A stretch of DNA of 55,142 bases from NCBI GenBank assembly GCA_022823165.1, contig JAJDXR010000088.1, positions 1 to 55,142 of the forward strand, given 5' to 3'. Source of the stretch: Anaerolineae bacterium. Lineage in GTDB: Bacteria > Chloroflexota > Anaerolineae > Aggregatilineales > Phototrophicaceae. How positions within the stretch are numbered: position 1 is the first letter of the stretch; each line of letters opens with the position of its first letter. Shown piece by piece: positions 34,303-42,947 of this stretch. The notes under the pieces were generated by a model. The model had not been told where the DNA came from, made no database searches, and saw only the letters and a program-made list of their open reading frames with translations. Both the position numbers and the translations under genes were made by a program.

Positions 34303-34331
34303 CAAAAAGCGGGCGGTATCAAGACCGCCCG
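34303..34331 (-). terminator. Rho-independent terminator of the Flp pilin gene
   Basis: On the minus strand, a perfect 8-bp stem (CGGGCGGT / ACCGCCCG) with a 6-nt loop is followed by CTTTTTGTC. It begins 30 nt after the pilin stop codon. Confidence 0.85.
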
Positions 34332-34360
34332 AGATGTGGAGCGCAATAGGCTGCGACGCC

Positions 34361-34537
34361 TTAACTGGGCGTTGGCGTAGCCGTTGGGTTCAGGCTGTTG
34401 ATGATGTTGGAGAAGATATTGCCGATTGCCGGGCCCAGCAGCGCCAGGATAACGATGACGACCACCGCGACCAGTACCAGAATGAGGGCGTATTCAACCA
34501 GGCCCTGCCCTTCCATTTTACGTGGTGTAAACCGCAT
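34361..34537 (-). CDS. Flp/Fap-type pilin, 58 residues
   Basis: The small reading frame encodes a basic N-terminus (MRFTPRK) and the Flp prepilin core EGQGLVEYALILVLVAVVVI (residues 9-28), with the Glu that is essential for assembly. The GQGLVEYALILVLV form is common in Chloroflexota. The tail ends NPTATPTPS. Prepilin peptidase would cut before a glycine (G10 or G12). An AGGAG site lies 8 nt before the ATG. No Tad secretion genes are nearby, so assembly genes must be elsewhere. The gene is monocistronic, with its own terminator. Confidence 0.85.
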   Translation of the reverse strand: MRFTPRKMEGQGLVEYALILVLVAVVVIVILALLGPAIGNIFSNIINSLNPTATPTPS

Positions 34538-34574
34538 GTGAAAACTCCTGCTATAAGTGGTGAGGCGAGCATGA

Positions 34575-34600
34575 ATTGTGAACGGTCACTTGTTCACAAT
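34575..34600. promoter_or_regulatory. Perfect inverted repeat upstream of the Flp pilin gene
   Basis: ATTGTGAAC (34575-34583) is the exact complement of GTTCACAAT (34592-34600) with an 8-bp spacer. It lies 38 bp before the pilin ATG, where an operator would sit. It could also fold in the pilin leader RNA. The regulator is unknown. Confidence 0.5.
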
Positions 34601-34801
34601 ATAGCATAGCTTGGAAAACTAGGCAATCAGGCGAGCGTGCTGAATAGCCTGTTATGAATATCGCGCCAAGCAAACAAATCTCTGTGTTCGCAGCAGTTCC
34701 AAGTATGCAATGACAATCGTAGCAGCAAGAAATTGCCAAGATAACCGTATGCTTGCAGGGCTTACCGGCGCTGTGAATCTAGCGTCAAATTACCTGACAT
34801 T

Positions 34802-34831
34802 TTGAGTCCAATAATTTAGGCCCCCTACAAT
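34802..34831 (+). promoter_or_regulatory. Candidate promoter for the receptor-like kinase gene
   Basis: TTGAGT (34802-34807) and TACAAT (34826-34831) are 18 bp apart. An alternative pair TTGCGC (34956-34961) and TACAAT (34978-34983) has a 16-bp spacer. Either would leave a long leader before ATG 35134. Confidence 0.3.
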
Positions 34832-35133
34832 AAGTCGCTCTTAGGACTTCCTAATTGAATGCCTATGTCACGCCATCAGCATTGACCATGCCCGAAGCTC
34901 CAGCAGATATCCCAAAATGCGCCAGATTTATCCCAAAAACCTTGCGATATATCCCTTGCGCGTCCGTCGAATCAACCTACAATTGTAGATATTCTGGCGC
35001 CCTGAAGGCGCTCAAAGGCGCGCAAACGCAGGCATTCACGTTCGGCATATCGCGCAGGAAACTGGCATTTGAGCCCGCAACAGCCTGCCCGCTGCTATTT
35101 TTTGGTCAAGTAAGCAAAGAACAGGCGCAGGCA

Positions 35134-38100
35134 ATGGAAATTCTGGAAAAGCCACCAAGGCAGATGAGAATGGCTGACGGCCTGTTCGACAACCGCTACC
35201 GCTACAACTACATCTACCCGCGCGGTCGCTCGGGGGAGACGCTGCGCGCAGTCGATACCGAGGCGGACGAGCGCCCGGTGGTGATCAAGCGGCCCAACCC
35301 CAACGACGCGCCGCCGATACGCGCGGGCCAGGAAGTCAGCATCGTCAACGAGCGCGAAGCCTTGACACGGCTGGCGGGGCATCCGGTCCTGACCGAACTG
35401 CTGGGCAGCGGCCAATTCTTCGTCGGCGGCATCCCGCACCAATACATCGTGATGGAGCGCGCCGAAGGGGTGATCATCGCCGACGAGGTCGTCAGCCTGG
35501 CCGGGCAGCACCAGCGCTTGCCCGTGCTGGAGATCCTGGAAATCATGGAGCGCCTGATCAACTTGCTGCGCTCGGCGCATGACAATGACATCGTTTACAA
35601 CGATGTGGACGCCAAGCACCTGTTTTGGAATCGCGAGAAATACCAGCTCAAGGTAATTGACTGGGGCAATGCCGTTTTTCTGGAAGGCGATGTGGTCACG
35701 CCGCAGGGCATCAGCCGGCAGACGGACGTGTATCAACTGGGCGAATTGCTGTATTTCATTTTGTCCGGTGGGCGCCGCGTTGAAGTGCCGCGCGATGCCG
35801 ATGCCGAATTCGAGGTCGATTTCCACCAGGACAGCGCCGCCATCGACATGAGTTTGCGCGCCATCGTCACGCGGGCCGTGCATCCCAATTTGCGCTACCG
35901 CTACGCCTCGCTGTCGGAAATCAGCGCTGATTTGCTGCGCTATCGCAGTCCGCTGGAGCGCGACCGCAACGCCATCCTGACGCGCGCGATTGACAAGCTC
36001 AAAGTACAAGACCTGAGCCGCAACGATTTGCTGGCTTTGCAGACCAATTTGCAGACGGCGCTGCGCCAGAATCCGGCGTATCCGTCCGCGCGCAGCACTC
36101 AGCAAGAGATTGTCGACCGCCTGCGCGATCTGGAAGTCTCGGCCGATTTGGACGCGGTGAAAATCTATATGCAGGGGCTTCACTGGGCTAGCGCGGCCGA
36201 GCTTCTTACCGAGCTGCGGGAGCGCTCGGGCAGCAAGACCGGCGCGCTGGTGCACCTGCTGCTGGACTGGTGTCTGATACTAATGGAGAGCCAGCCTACG
36301 CCAGTACCGGCAGCCGTTTCGCAAGCGATCGCGCTCTTGTTTGACTATCGCGCCGACAAAGCGGCCAACCTGCTGCTGGTCGGCGCTGGCGCTGACGAAG
36401 CCAATCGCGTCATGCGCTGGCGCCTGGCGGAGCGGGTGACATCGCATTTCCCGGATGTCCTGCTGCTGCAGCCCAACCTGTTTCGGCTTGAGGGCGCCAT
36501 CGAGCAGCTTGAAGTCGAGGGCATCCCGGTCGCCGAAGCGCAGGGCATATTAAGCGGCATCCAGCGCGCGCAGCGGCAGATGGCGCAGCTAGAAGCCCCG
36601 GGAGCCGGGGCGCTGCGCGACAGCTATCGCGAGATGGTCGACAATCTGTCCGAGCTTAACGCTAATCTGCAGACCCTCAGTTTGCAGCATGAATTCTCCG
36701 AGCGGCGGCTGCCCCTGAACGCTTTGACGCGGGCGCTGAATGCGGCGATGGCGCTGGCGGATAATATGCACGTTATCGGCAAGCAGGCGGCCAATAATCC
36801 GCGCGATGCCCTGACGGCGCTGGACGCCAGCCGCGCCATTGACCCGCCCAATCCACTCTGGGACAAGATTGAAGATTTTCTGAGCTTGCTGTATGAGATC
36901 TTGCAGAACAGCCAGACCTACGTGCCGGCAGCGGACGGCTCGGATCTGGAAAAGTGGCTGCTGGCTAAACAAGACGAATTGGCGCCCTTCGCCGGGCAGC
37001 TGTTCGACAAGATGCTCAGCGACATGCTGGAGGGCATCGCCACGGCGCAGGCCGCCTGGCAGCGTTATCGCGATGTCATCGTAGCCGGCGATCGAGCCGA
37101 AGCCCTTGGGGCGCTGGCAGCCGCCGCCGAGACAGTCAGCACCATCTCCCCTACCCTTTCCAGTTGGTTTACTGAACTGGGGACGGTTGTGCAGAACGCG
37201 GCTTACGTCGAGCGCCATGCGGCGCCGGGGCATCTGGGACGGACATTGGCCGACGGCTGGGCGGCTTTCGATCAGAGCCAACTGGCTGACTCGCAGCGGC
37301 TGGGCCAGCAAGCGCTGGAGATCGCCCGCAGCGAAAGCGAGCAATTCATCGCCGAGCGGCTCTGGAAACTGTCGCGCGCGCTGCGGGAGTGGGTCGAGCG
37401 CAACGGCGTCGAGAGCGAAGAGCGCACCAGCAAGGCGCTGCTGGATATCGAAGATCTCTTCGCGGATGCGGAGAGCCGCGCCATCAACAGCTTCGCCACG
37501 CAGATGCCGAGCACGGAAACCTATCTCAAGGGGATGGGACAAGGGCTGGTGCAGGGATTCGCCAACTCGAACACGGCGGCGCTGCGCATTCTCTTCGCCC
37601 AATACATCTTGTCCGGCGTGCTTGACGCGCACGACGGCGCCATCGACGACGCCCGCTTCTGGCAGGCGGCGGCGCTGCGTACGCTGCCCGAATCGGCGGA
37701 AACGCACCTGGCCATGCGCAAGCTGGACGAATATATCGCGCGGCGCGACAGCTTGCTCAGCGCGGAAGCCATCTTCAACCAGGTAACGGGCGCGCATATC
37801 AGCGACAGCATTGCCGAGCTGGCGCGCCAATTGGAAGGCAATCCGGAAGCGCGGCTGCTGGCGCCGGGCATCCAGAGCTTGCGAGCGCTGGATTCAGCCC
37901 TGCAAGATTGGGCTGATGCCGAGTTTCGCGCCGCCGGCAACAAAATCGACCAGGTGCTGCGCGGCATCACGGAAGCCGAATCCAACGCCGGCATTGACCT
38001 GATCAACTACCGCGCCTGGATGGAAGAACTTAACGCGGCGCTGGCCGAGCTCAGCGTCAAGCGGCGCGCCTTGATGCAGGAGATCGACCGCCACGTGGAC

Positions 38101-39465
38101 GAGCCCCAAGAGATCGTCCGCCAAGCCGTACACTTCCAGGCTGATGTGACCGAGGACTTGCTCGGCTTCAAACACGCTCAGATGATGCTGGGCTGGCGCG
38201 ATACCTATGAAGCCTTTCTGAGCATCTATCAAGGCGGCAAAGGCCGCAGCCAGAAGCTGGAAGCGATGGACGAGCTCTTCAAAGCCATGTTCATCGATCG
38301 CAACCCGGCTTACCCGCTCTTCCGGAATTGGTACCGCGCTGTGGAAGCCATGCCGGAGGAGCCGGAAGCGCCTGAGGAAGAAGCCGAGGTCGCCATCACC
38401 GCGCCCGAGCCGGTTGAGCGCGCGCAGCCGCCCGAGCCGCTGCCCATGGACCTGGAAGCGGAAGTGACCGAGCGCTCCGTCGGCAGCAACCGCTGGCTGT
38501 TTAATATCGCCCTGGCCGTCGGCTTGATGCTGGTGATCGGCGGCGTACTGTCGCTGGCTGGCAGCGGCAGGCTCGACGACATGCTGGCGGCGCTGCTGCC
38601 CGAACCCGCCGTGACAGAAGTATCACAGGCCGCGGCGACAGCGGAGGTCGCGGTTGAAGAGGCGGCGCCGCGGCAGATCGCGCCGGTCTTTGACGCAGAC
38701 GACGAGAGCGGCGAAGACGGTGAAGACAGCGAAGATGGTGAAGAAATCGAGGCAGCCGCGGCGACAAGCCCGCCTGAGCCGACGGAGCCGCCCGCGCCCG
38801 CCGCTATCCCGACTGAGATTTCGGCTCAAGCCAGCACCAGGGCTGTGACGGCAGCGCCCACGCTGGAACTGCCGGCTGAAGGCCTGCAAGGTTCGCAGAA
38901 TCTTCTGGAGCTATTTGGGAGCGCGGCGGCTCAACCGCTCCTGGCTGACAGCAGTTTCCGACGGCAGAACGGCTCCTGGCGATTGGGCAGCGCCAGCGCC
39001 AGAGCCGGCGAGACCCTGTTCCTGTACCCGCCGGCGGAATTGCTCGAGAGCAACTACGGCAACGAAGCCGCCAGCCGCATCAGCCGCGCGCAAGCCGAGA
39101 TCACGCTGCAAAGCACCAATCCGGCCGAAGCAGATGTCTACTTCGGCATCGCCTTCCGCAGCGTCAGCGGTGGCGAAATTGCCGGCATCCAAGTCCAGCA
39201 AGTAGGCTCGCAAGTGATTAGCCTGGCGCTTTATCAAGACGGCGAAGCGGATTTCGTCACGCAGCGCTCGGTGAACAATGTCATTGCGCGGCTACGGCTG
39301 GATCGCGACATCGCCAGCGGGGCGGTCAGCGCCTATTTCAACGACGCGCTGGTTGGCGACGCCATGCAGTTCGCGCCTGCGGATGAGGCGATCCTGCCGG
39401 TCCTCTTCGTTAAGGACGGCGGCGTGGTCATCGGCGTATCGGCCTGGGATGCGACGCTGGAGTAG
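35134..39465 (+). CDS. Membrane-spanning kinase-like protein with large helical middle and C-terminal ectodomain
   Basis: The 1443-residue protein has a cytosolic protein-kinase fold at residues 20-290: Lys52 in VVIKRP, a helix-C glutamate near 73-75, Asp157 in VYNDVDAKHLFW, and Asp176 in VIDWGNA. The catalytic loop departs from HRDLKPxN: Lys is replaced by Asp159 and Asn by His162, so activity is uncertain. About 800 residues of helical, TPR- or coiled-coil-like sequence follow (300-1090). A single membrane helix is at about 1119-1142 (WLFNIALAVGLMLVIGGVL). Next come an acidic and Pro-rich stalk and a 200-residue jelly-roll/LamG-like C-terminal domain (SASARAGETLFLYPPAELLE). It looks like an inverted receptor kinase. 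ATG 35134 is chosen by homology start; TTG 34855 is possible. Confidence 0.75.
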   Translation: MEILEKPPRQMRMADGLFDNRYRYNYIYPRGRSGETLRAVDTEADERPVVIKRPNPNDAPPIRAGQEVSIVNEREALTRLAGHPVLTELLGSGQFFVGGIPHQYIVMERAEGVIIADEVVSLAGQHQRLPVLEILEIMERLINLLRSAHDNDIVYNDVDAKHLFWNREKYQLKVIDWGNAVFLEGDVVTPQGISRQTDVYQLGELLYFILSGGRRVEVPRDADAEFEVDFHQDSAAIDMSLRAIVTRAVHPNLRYRYASLSEISADLLRYRSPLERDRNAILTRAIDKLKVQDLSRNDLLALQTNLQTALRQNPAYPSARSTQQEIVDRLRDLEVSADLDAVKIYMQGLHWASAAELLTELRERSGSKTGALVHLLLDWCLILMESQPTPVPAAVSQAIALLFDYRADKAANLLLVGAGADEANRVMRWRLAERVTSHFPDVLLLQPNLFRLEGAIEQLEVEGIPVAEAQGILSGIQRAQRQMAQLEAPGAGALRDSYREMVDNLSELNANLQTLSLQHEFSERRLPLNALTRALNAAMALADNMHVIGKQAANNPRDALTALDASRAIDPPNPLWDKIEDFLSLLYEILQNSQTYVPAADGSDLEKWLLAKQDELAPFAGQLFDKMLSDMLEGIATAQAAWQRYRDVIVAGDRAEALGALAAAAETVSTISPTLSSWFTELGTVVQNAAYVERHAAPGHLGRTLADGWAAFDQSQLADSQRLGQQALEIARSESEQFIAERLWKLSRALREWVERNGVESEERTSKALLDIEDLFADAESRAINSFATQMPSTETYLKGMGQGLVQGFANSNTAALRILFAQYILSGVLDAHDGAIDDARFWQAAALRTLPESAETHLAMRKLDEYIARRDSLLSAEAIFNQVTGAHISDSIAELARQLEGNPEARLLAPGIQSLRALDSALQDWADAEFRAAGNKIDQVLRGITEAESNAGIDLINYRAWMEELNAALAELSVKRRALMQEIDRHVDEPQEIVRQAVHFQADVTEDLLGFKHAQMMLGWRDTYEAFLSIYQGGKGRSQKLEAMDELFKAMFIDRNPAYPLFRNWYRAVEAMPEEPEAPEEEAEVAITAPEPVERAQPPEPLPMDLEAEVTERSVGSNRWLFNIALAVGLMLVIGGVLSLAGSGRLDDMLAALLPEPAVTEVSQAAATAEVAVEEAAPRQIAPVFDADDESGEDGEDSEDGEEIEAAAATSPPEPTEPPAPAAIPTEISAQASTRAVTAAPTLELPAEGLQGSQNLLELFGSAAAQPLLADSSFRRQNGSWRLGSASARAGETLFLYPPAELLESNYGNEAASRISRAQAEITLQSTNPAEADVYFGIAFRSVSGGEIAGIQVQQVGSQVISLALYQDGEADFVTQRSVNNVIARLRLDRDIASGAVSAYFNDALVGDAMQFAPADEAILPVLFVKDGGVVIGVSAWDATLE

Positions 39466-39542
39466 CGCGCTCGATTACCCCACCCCGGCCCCCATAAAGA
39501 GGGAAAGGGAGCACGAGTTTCCTACGCGAGCACATGTAGCAA

Positions 39543-39591
39543 CGGGCGACTCACCGGGGCGCGTAGACACCGCCCGTCAGTCGCCCCTACG
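39543..39591. repeat. Palindromic interspersed repeat, long form
   Basis: GGGCGACTCACCGGGGCGCG followed by CCCGTCAGTCGCCCCTAC lies between the convergent kinase and SPFH genes. It is the same form as 10614-10659. Before it, at about 39478-39520, is a degraded C-rich sequence. Confidence 0.75.
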
Positions 39592-39602
39592 AATACAATG
39601 CC

Positions 39603-40601
39603 CTACTCAACCGCTTCGGCGATTGCTTCCAGTTCCGGCTGGGCAGCGCCATTGCTGCCGTTGTCGGCGGCGGGCAGGGCCGCGCCCGCGACCATCGTGC
39701 TGACGAAATTCTGCACCATCGTGGTCAGCTCCATCGGCAGGACGAATTTGGTCGAGGGACTGCTGCCGACCTTTTCCAGCATATCCATATATTGCAGAGC
39801 CATGGTCTTGCTGTCGATATCGCGGGCTTGTTCATGGATGGCTTTGAGCGCCTTGGCGTAACCCTCGGCTGTTAGCAGTTGGGCTTCGCGCTCGCCCTCG
39901 GCTTTGAGGATCTGCGATTGCTTCTGGCCTTCGGCTTCCAGGATGGCCGATTGCTTGCTGCCTTCGGCGCGGGCGATAGCGGCTTCGCGCTCGCCTTCCG
40001 CCAGCGTGACTTCGGCGCGGCGTTCGCGCTCGGCGCTCATCTGGCGATTCATGGATTCCTGGATGGCGCGCGGCGGCTCGATCTCGCGGATTTCGACCGT
40101 GGTGATCTTCATGCCCCAGCGCTCGGTGGTCTCGTCCAGCTTGACGCGCAGCACATCGTTAATCTGGTCGCGGCGGGAGAGCACATCGTCCAGCACGATA
40201 TCACCGATGACGGCGCGCAAGGTGGTGGTGGCGATTTTGCCCGTGGCTTCGACCACGTCCTCGACTTTGGTCACAGACAATTCCGGATCGGTAATGCGGT
40301 AATACACCAGAAAATCGATGCCGATCGAGGCGTTGTCTTTGGTGATGGCGGTCTGCGAGGGGATGTCGATGATCGTCTCACGCATATCGACCTTGTGCGC
40401 CCGCTCGACGAAAGGCAGGACGTAGGTCAAGCCCGGGCCGCGCACGCCGCTGAAGCGGCCGATGAAAAAGATCACCAGCCGGTCATACTCCTTGACCGCG
40501 CGGATGGAATTGCGCAAGAGCGATACGATGGCGAGAATCACGATGACGATGATTATGCCTTGCCCGCCCGCGCTCAGTACTTCAACTAATTCGCTACCCA
40601 T
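39603..40601 (-). CDS. SPFH/Band 7 family membrane protein (stomatin-like)
   Basis: The 332-residue protein has one N-terminal membrane helix (residues 12-30). An SPFH domain follows (about 35-215: EYDRLVIFFIGRFSGVRGPG, RETIIDIPSQTAITKDNASI, EIREIEPPRAIQESMNRQMS). A long coiled coil with Ala/Glu repeats (AEGEREAAIARAEG) comes next, then a short tail. It would form flotillin/stomatin-like ring assemblies in membrane microdomains. AAAGGAG precedes the ATG. It follows the NfeD-like gene by 42 bp; stomatin-NfeD pairs are a well-known operon, so the two proteins likely act together in membrane quality control. Confidence 0.9.
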   Translation of the reverse strand: MGSELVEVLSAGGQGIIIVIVILAIVSLLRNSIRAVKEYDRLVIFFIGRFSGVRGPGLTYVLPFVERAHKVDMRETIIDIPSQTAITKDNASIGIDFLVYYRITDPELSVTKVEDVVEATGKIATTTLRAVIGDIVLDDVLSRRDQINDVLRVKLDETTERWGMKITTVEIREIEPPRAIQESMNRQMSAERERRAEVTLAEGEREAAIARAEGSKQSAILEAEGQKQSQILKAEGEREAQLLTAEGYAKALKAIHEQARDIDSKTMALQYMDMLEKVGSSPSTKFVLPMELTTMVQNFVSTMVAGAALPAADNGSNGAAQPELEAIAEAVE

Positions 40602-40643
40602 TTCTGTCTCCTTTATTCCAACGGAATACTAATTGTCGCGAGG

Positions 40644-41246
40644 TTATTTCGCCTCTTCGCGTTTGGCTTTTTCCACTTGCAGCTCCAGCCCGTCTTGCTG
40701 GGTGACGACGATTTCCGTGCCGCTTTCGAGGCGGCGGCGGCTGCGCGCCGTCCACAGCTCGCCTTTGACTTGCACCGTGCCGCGGTCTTCAATGGTCGCC
40801 ATGACACGCCCGCGCGCGCCGACCAGAAACTCGTCCTTCTGCGTCGACGACAGCGAGCGCTGCTGCAGCAGCACGGAGCGCAGAATCGTCCGGTGGTAAA
40901 CCCAGGCGACCAGCACACTTAGCGCGATCAGTATGGGAGAAATGCTCGCCTCAGCGAAGAGCGCCAAGCTGGCCACAGCCTGCAGTGCCAGGCCGCCGAT
41001 GGCGAATTTCTCCCACTCGGCTTTGAGCAGGGGCAGCAAGAAGAATAGCGATGCGCCCGCCACCAGCGCAATGGCGGCCAGCCAATTGGTGGCCAGCAGG
41101 CTCATCAGATAGACCGTGCCCAGGATCAGCCCGGCGCCGGCGATCTCGGCTACCCCCGTGCCGGGGATGTAGGCGCCTATGGCGCTGATCCACAAGCCGG
41201 CCATCAGCAGCAGGTAAATGATGTTGGGATCTTGCAGGAATTCCAT
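40644..41246 (-). CDS. NfeD-like membrane protein
   Basis: The 200-residue product has about four membrane helices in residues 5-120 (IIYLLLMAGLWISAIGAYIPGT, LILGTVYLMSLLATNWLAAI). It ends with a soluble OB-fold NfeD domain (about 140-195: LVGARGRVMATIEDRGTVQV, VTQQDGLELQVEKAKRE). It lacks the N-terminal ClpP-like protease domain of long NfeD proteins, so it is the short type (NfeD1b). ATG 41246 is used; the TTG at 41264 overlaps the preceding gene. It forms a unit with the 53-residue peptide and SPFH genes. Confidence 0.85.
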   Translation of the reverse strand: MEFLQDPNIIYLLLMAGLWISAIGAYIPGTGVAEIAGAGLILGTVYLMSLLATNWLAAIALVAGASLFFLLPLLKAEWEKFAIGGLALQAVASLALFAEASISPILIALSVLVAWVYHRTILRSVLLQQRSLSSTQKDEFLVGARGRVMATIEDRGTVQVKGELWTARSRRRLESGTEIVVTQQDGLELQVEKAKREEAK

Positions 41247-41256
41247 AAGCCCGCCT

Positions 41257-41418
41257 CTAGGCAAACGCCGCGACTATCAAGCACAGAATTGTCAGTAAAA
41301 CGAGCCCCCAGATGCCTACACTCAGCAAAGCGGCAAACACGGCAAAGAGCGCGCCAAGCGCGGCGACGATCGCGCCGCGAAAGATGAAAGCAAGAATCAG
41401 AAGGACCGAACAACCCAT
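41257..41418 (-). CDS. 53-residue hydrophobic membrane peptide
   Basis: The reading frame has two hydrophobic stretches with almost no charged residue (Arg14 only): LLILAFIFRGAIVAALGALF and SVGIWGLVLLTILCLIVAAF. AGGGAG is 7 nt before the ATG and the stop is 10 nt before the NfeD-like start, so it leads this operon. A -10-like TATACT lies 31 nt upstream. It is not a known family to me. It may be a small regulatory subunit of the SPFH/NfeD assembly. Confidence 0.65.
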   Translation of the reverse strand: MGCSVLLILAFIFRGAIVAALGALFAVFAALLSVGIWGLVLLTILCLIVAAFA

Positions 41419-41477
41419 CGTACGCTCCCTGTAAGCCGCTTTCCTTAAGTATACGGCAATAAAATGTGAAAAGACCC

Positions 41478-42947
41478 CTAATTATTAGGGGGGAGCAGAC
41501 GAAATGTTATGTAACGTTCGCTGCGATAATCGACCGCGACCGCAAAGCCGGCCTGGCGCAGAACGTCTATCCAACGCTGGTATGGCTTTGAAATTGGCGC
41601 CGCGAAGTAGCGCGCGCCGGTCTCATCCAGCGAGAGGGCATCGACCAGCAGCTCCTCCGGACTGGGATGATAGACGCGCCGCTTGTCGTGCCAGGGACCC
41701 AGATAATAATCCAGTAGCCAGCCCAGCCAGCGATCGTAGAGCACGGTCGCGACCGGTTTGCCATTGAGATGTTCCGCCAGATCGTCGATGCCGGCCTGAG
41801 CGGCGCGGCTGCCCGAGAACGGCGTATGCCCATTGTAAGTTGCGACCGCGCCAACCAGGACGGCAGCAAAAATAGCCAGCTGCCACAGACGCCCCGCGTA
41901 GCGATCTCCAAGCGCAGCCAAAGCTCGCGCGACCGGCAGAATCAGCAGCGGCAGCATCAGCAGCAGGTAGCGTTCGTAGAGGTTGAAGCGGAAGACGACG
42001 TGGACGGCGAGGTAGATACATAGCGCCGCCAAGAGCGCGGCGTCTGACGCAAATAGACCGGGGCGCTTTATGGCCGCTGGCGCCGCGCCAAGCAGCAGCA
42101 GCGGCGCAATGGCGGGGGGGGCCAGCAGCCAGGCGGCGCTCGTAAGCCAGTACGACAGGCGCTCCAACCAGGCCTCAGGCGGCGCCAGCAGCTGATCGGG
42201 CGCATTATTGGCCGCCGCTTGGGTGAAAATGCCGGCCTCCGGGCGGGCGGCATCCCAAGCCAGCAGCGCCAGCAAAGTCGCGCCCAGCGGCAGGGCGAAG
42301 CGCAGCCAGTCCCCCCGGCCGGCTCTGCCCCGGATGAGCAGAAGCGCCAGAAAGACAGCGACAAAGACTGCCTGCTGCTTGCCCCAGAAGGCCAAGCCCA
42401 GCGCCAGACCCGCGAGCGTCCAGCGGCGGGTCGCCGCGAAATAGAAGGCGGCAAGCCCAAAGAAGATCAGGCTCATGTCGGTGAAGACGCTGACGCCAAA
42501 AGCGGTCAAGCAGGGCGATGCGGCGCTGAGCAGGCCGGCGAAAATCGCGCTGGTCAGGTCGCGGTAGCGCTGCCAAGCCAGCCGCATCATCAGCGCGGTA
42601 AACAGCAAGGCGAACATGACATTGGGCAGCCGGCCGGCGAATTCTCCAGCGTAAACGTCAAGCTGCAGGACACCGGCGGCATCGGCGGTTACGCCGACGG
42701 CGATCATGCTCAAGGCGCTGAGATAGATGGACAGGGGCGGTTTATCCAGTGAGCCGGGCAACAGCCAGTCACCCTTGACCGCCGCGCCGCGGGCAAAAGT
42801 CATGAAGAAGGCTTCATCGTCATGGAAACGCGAATCGGCCGTTAGCAGGTGGAATTGCAGCAGGCTGGCCAGCAGGACGATGGCCGCGGCCGCCGTCAGA
42901 CGCCGCAGCTCGCCAGGCCCGGCGCCGCGATCAGCCAAAGCGCTCAC
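41478..42947 (-). CDS. GT39/ArnT-like glycosyltransferase, multi-pass membrane protein
   Basis: The 489-residue protein has an N-terminal acidic catalytic loop (SRFHDDEAFFMTFARGAAVKG, residues about 34-54) after the first helix, the DKPPLS motif, and roughly 10-12 membrane helices. The C-terminus is soluble (about 400-489). This is the GT-C layout of ArnT/PMT proteins, which move a sugar from a lipid-linked donor to an acceptor outside the membrane. The start is GTG, overlapping the end of the DUF1028 gene by 17 bp, and no later start codon keeps the catalytic loop. Acceptor is unknown. Confidence 0.85.
   Translation of the reverse strand: MSALADRGAGPGELRRLTAAAAIVLLASLLQFHLLTADSRFHDDEAFFMTFARGAAVKGDWLLPGSLDKPPLSIYLSALSMIAVGVTADAAGVLQLDVYAGEFAGRLPNVMFALLFTALMMRLAWQRYRDLTSAIFAGLLSAASPCLTAFGVSVFTDMSLIFFGLAAFYFAATRRWTLAGLALGLAFWGKQQAVFVAVFLALLLIRGRAGRGDWLRFALPLGATLLALLAWDAARPEAGIFTQAAANNAPDQLLAPPEAWLERLSYWLTSAAWLLAPPAIAPLLLLGAAPAAIKRPGLFASDAALLAALCIYLAVHVVFRFNLYERYLLLMLPLLILPVARALAALGDRYAGRLWQLAIFAAVLVGAVATYNGHTPFSGSRAAQAGIDDLAEHLNGKPVATVLYDRWLGWLLDYYLGPWHDKRRVYHPSPEELLVDALSLDETGARYFAAPISKPYQRWIDVLRQAGFAVAVDYRSERYITFRLLPPNN

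Larger units (their letters stand above)
34538..35133. other. Intergenic region between the Flp pilin and the receptor-like kinase gene
   Basis: The divergent gap is AT-rich in part and holds a 26-bp palindrome (34575-34600), a 12-bp palindrome CTACAATTGTAG (34977-34988), and two promoter-like pairs reading toward the kinase gene. A 93-codon in-frame extension (from TTG 34855) is possible but not supported by a good ribosome-binding site. At 34691-34707 there is a faint copy of the MITE end pattern. Confidence 0.5.

Noticed and set aside
34575..34600. CRP-type site (TGTGA ... TCACA)
   Set aside because: The half-sites are 12 bp apart instead of 6, so it is not a CRP box. Kept only as an unassigned palindrome.
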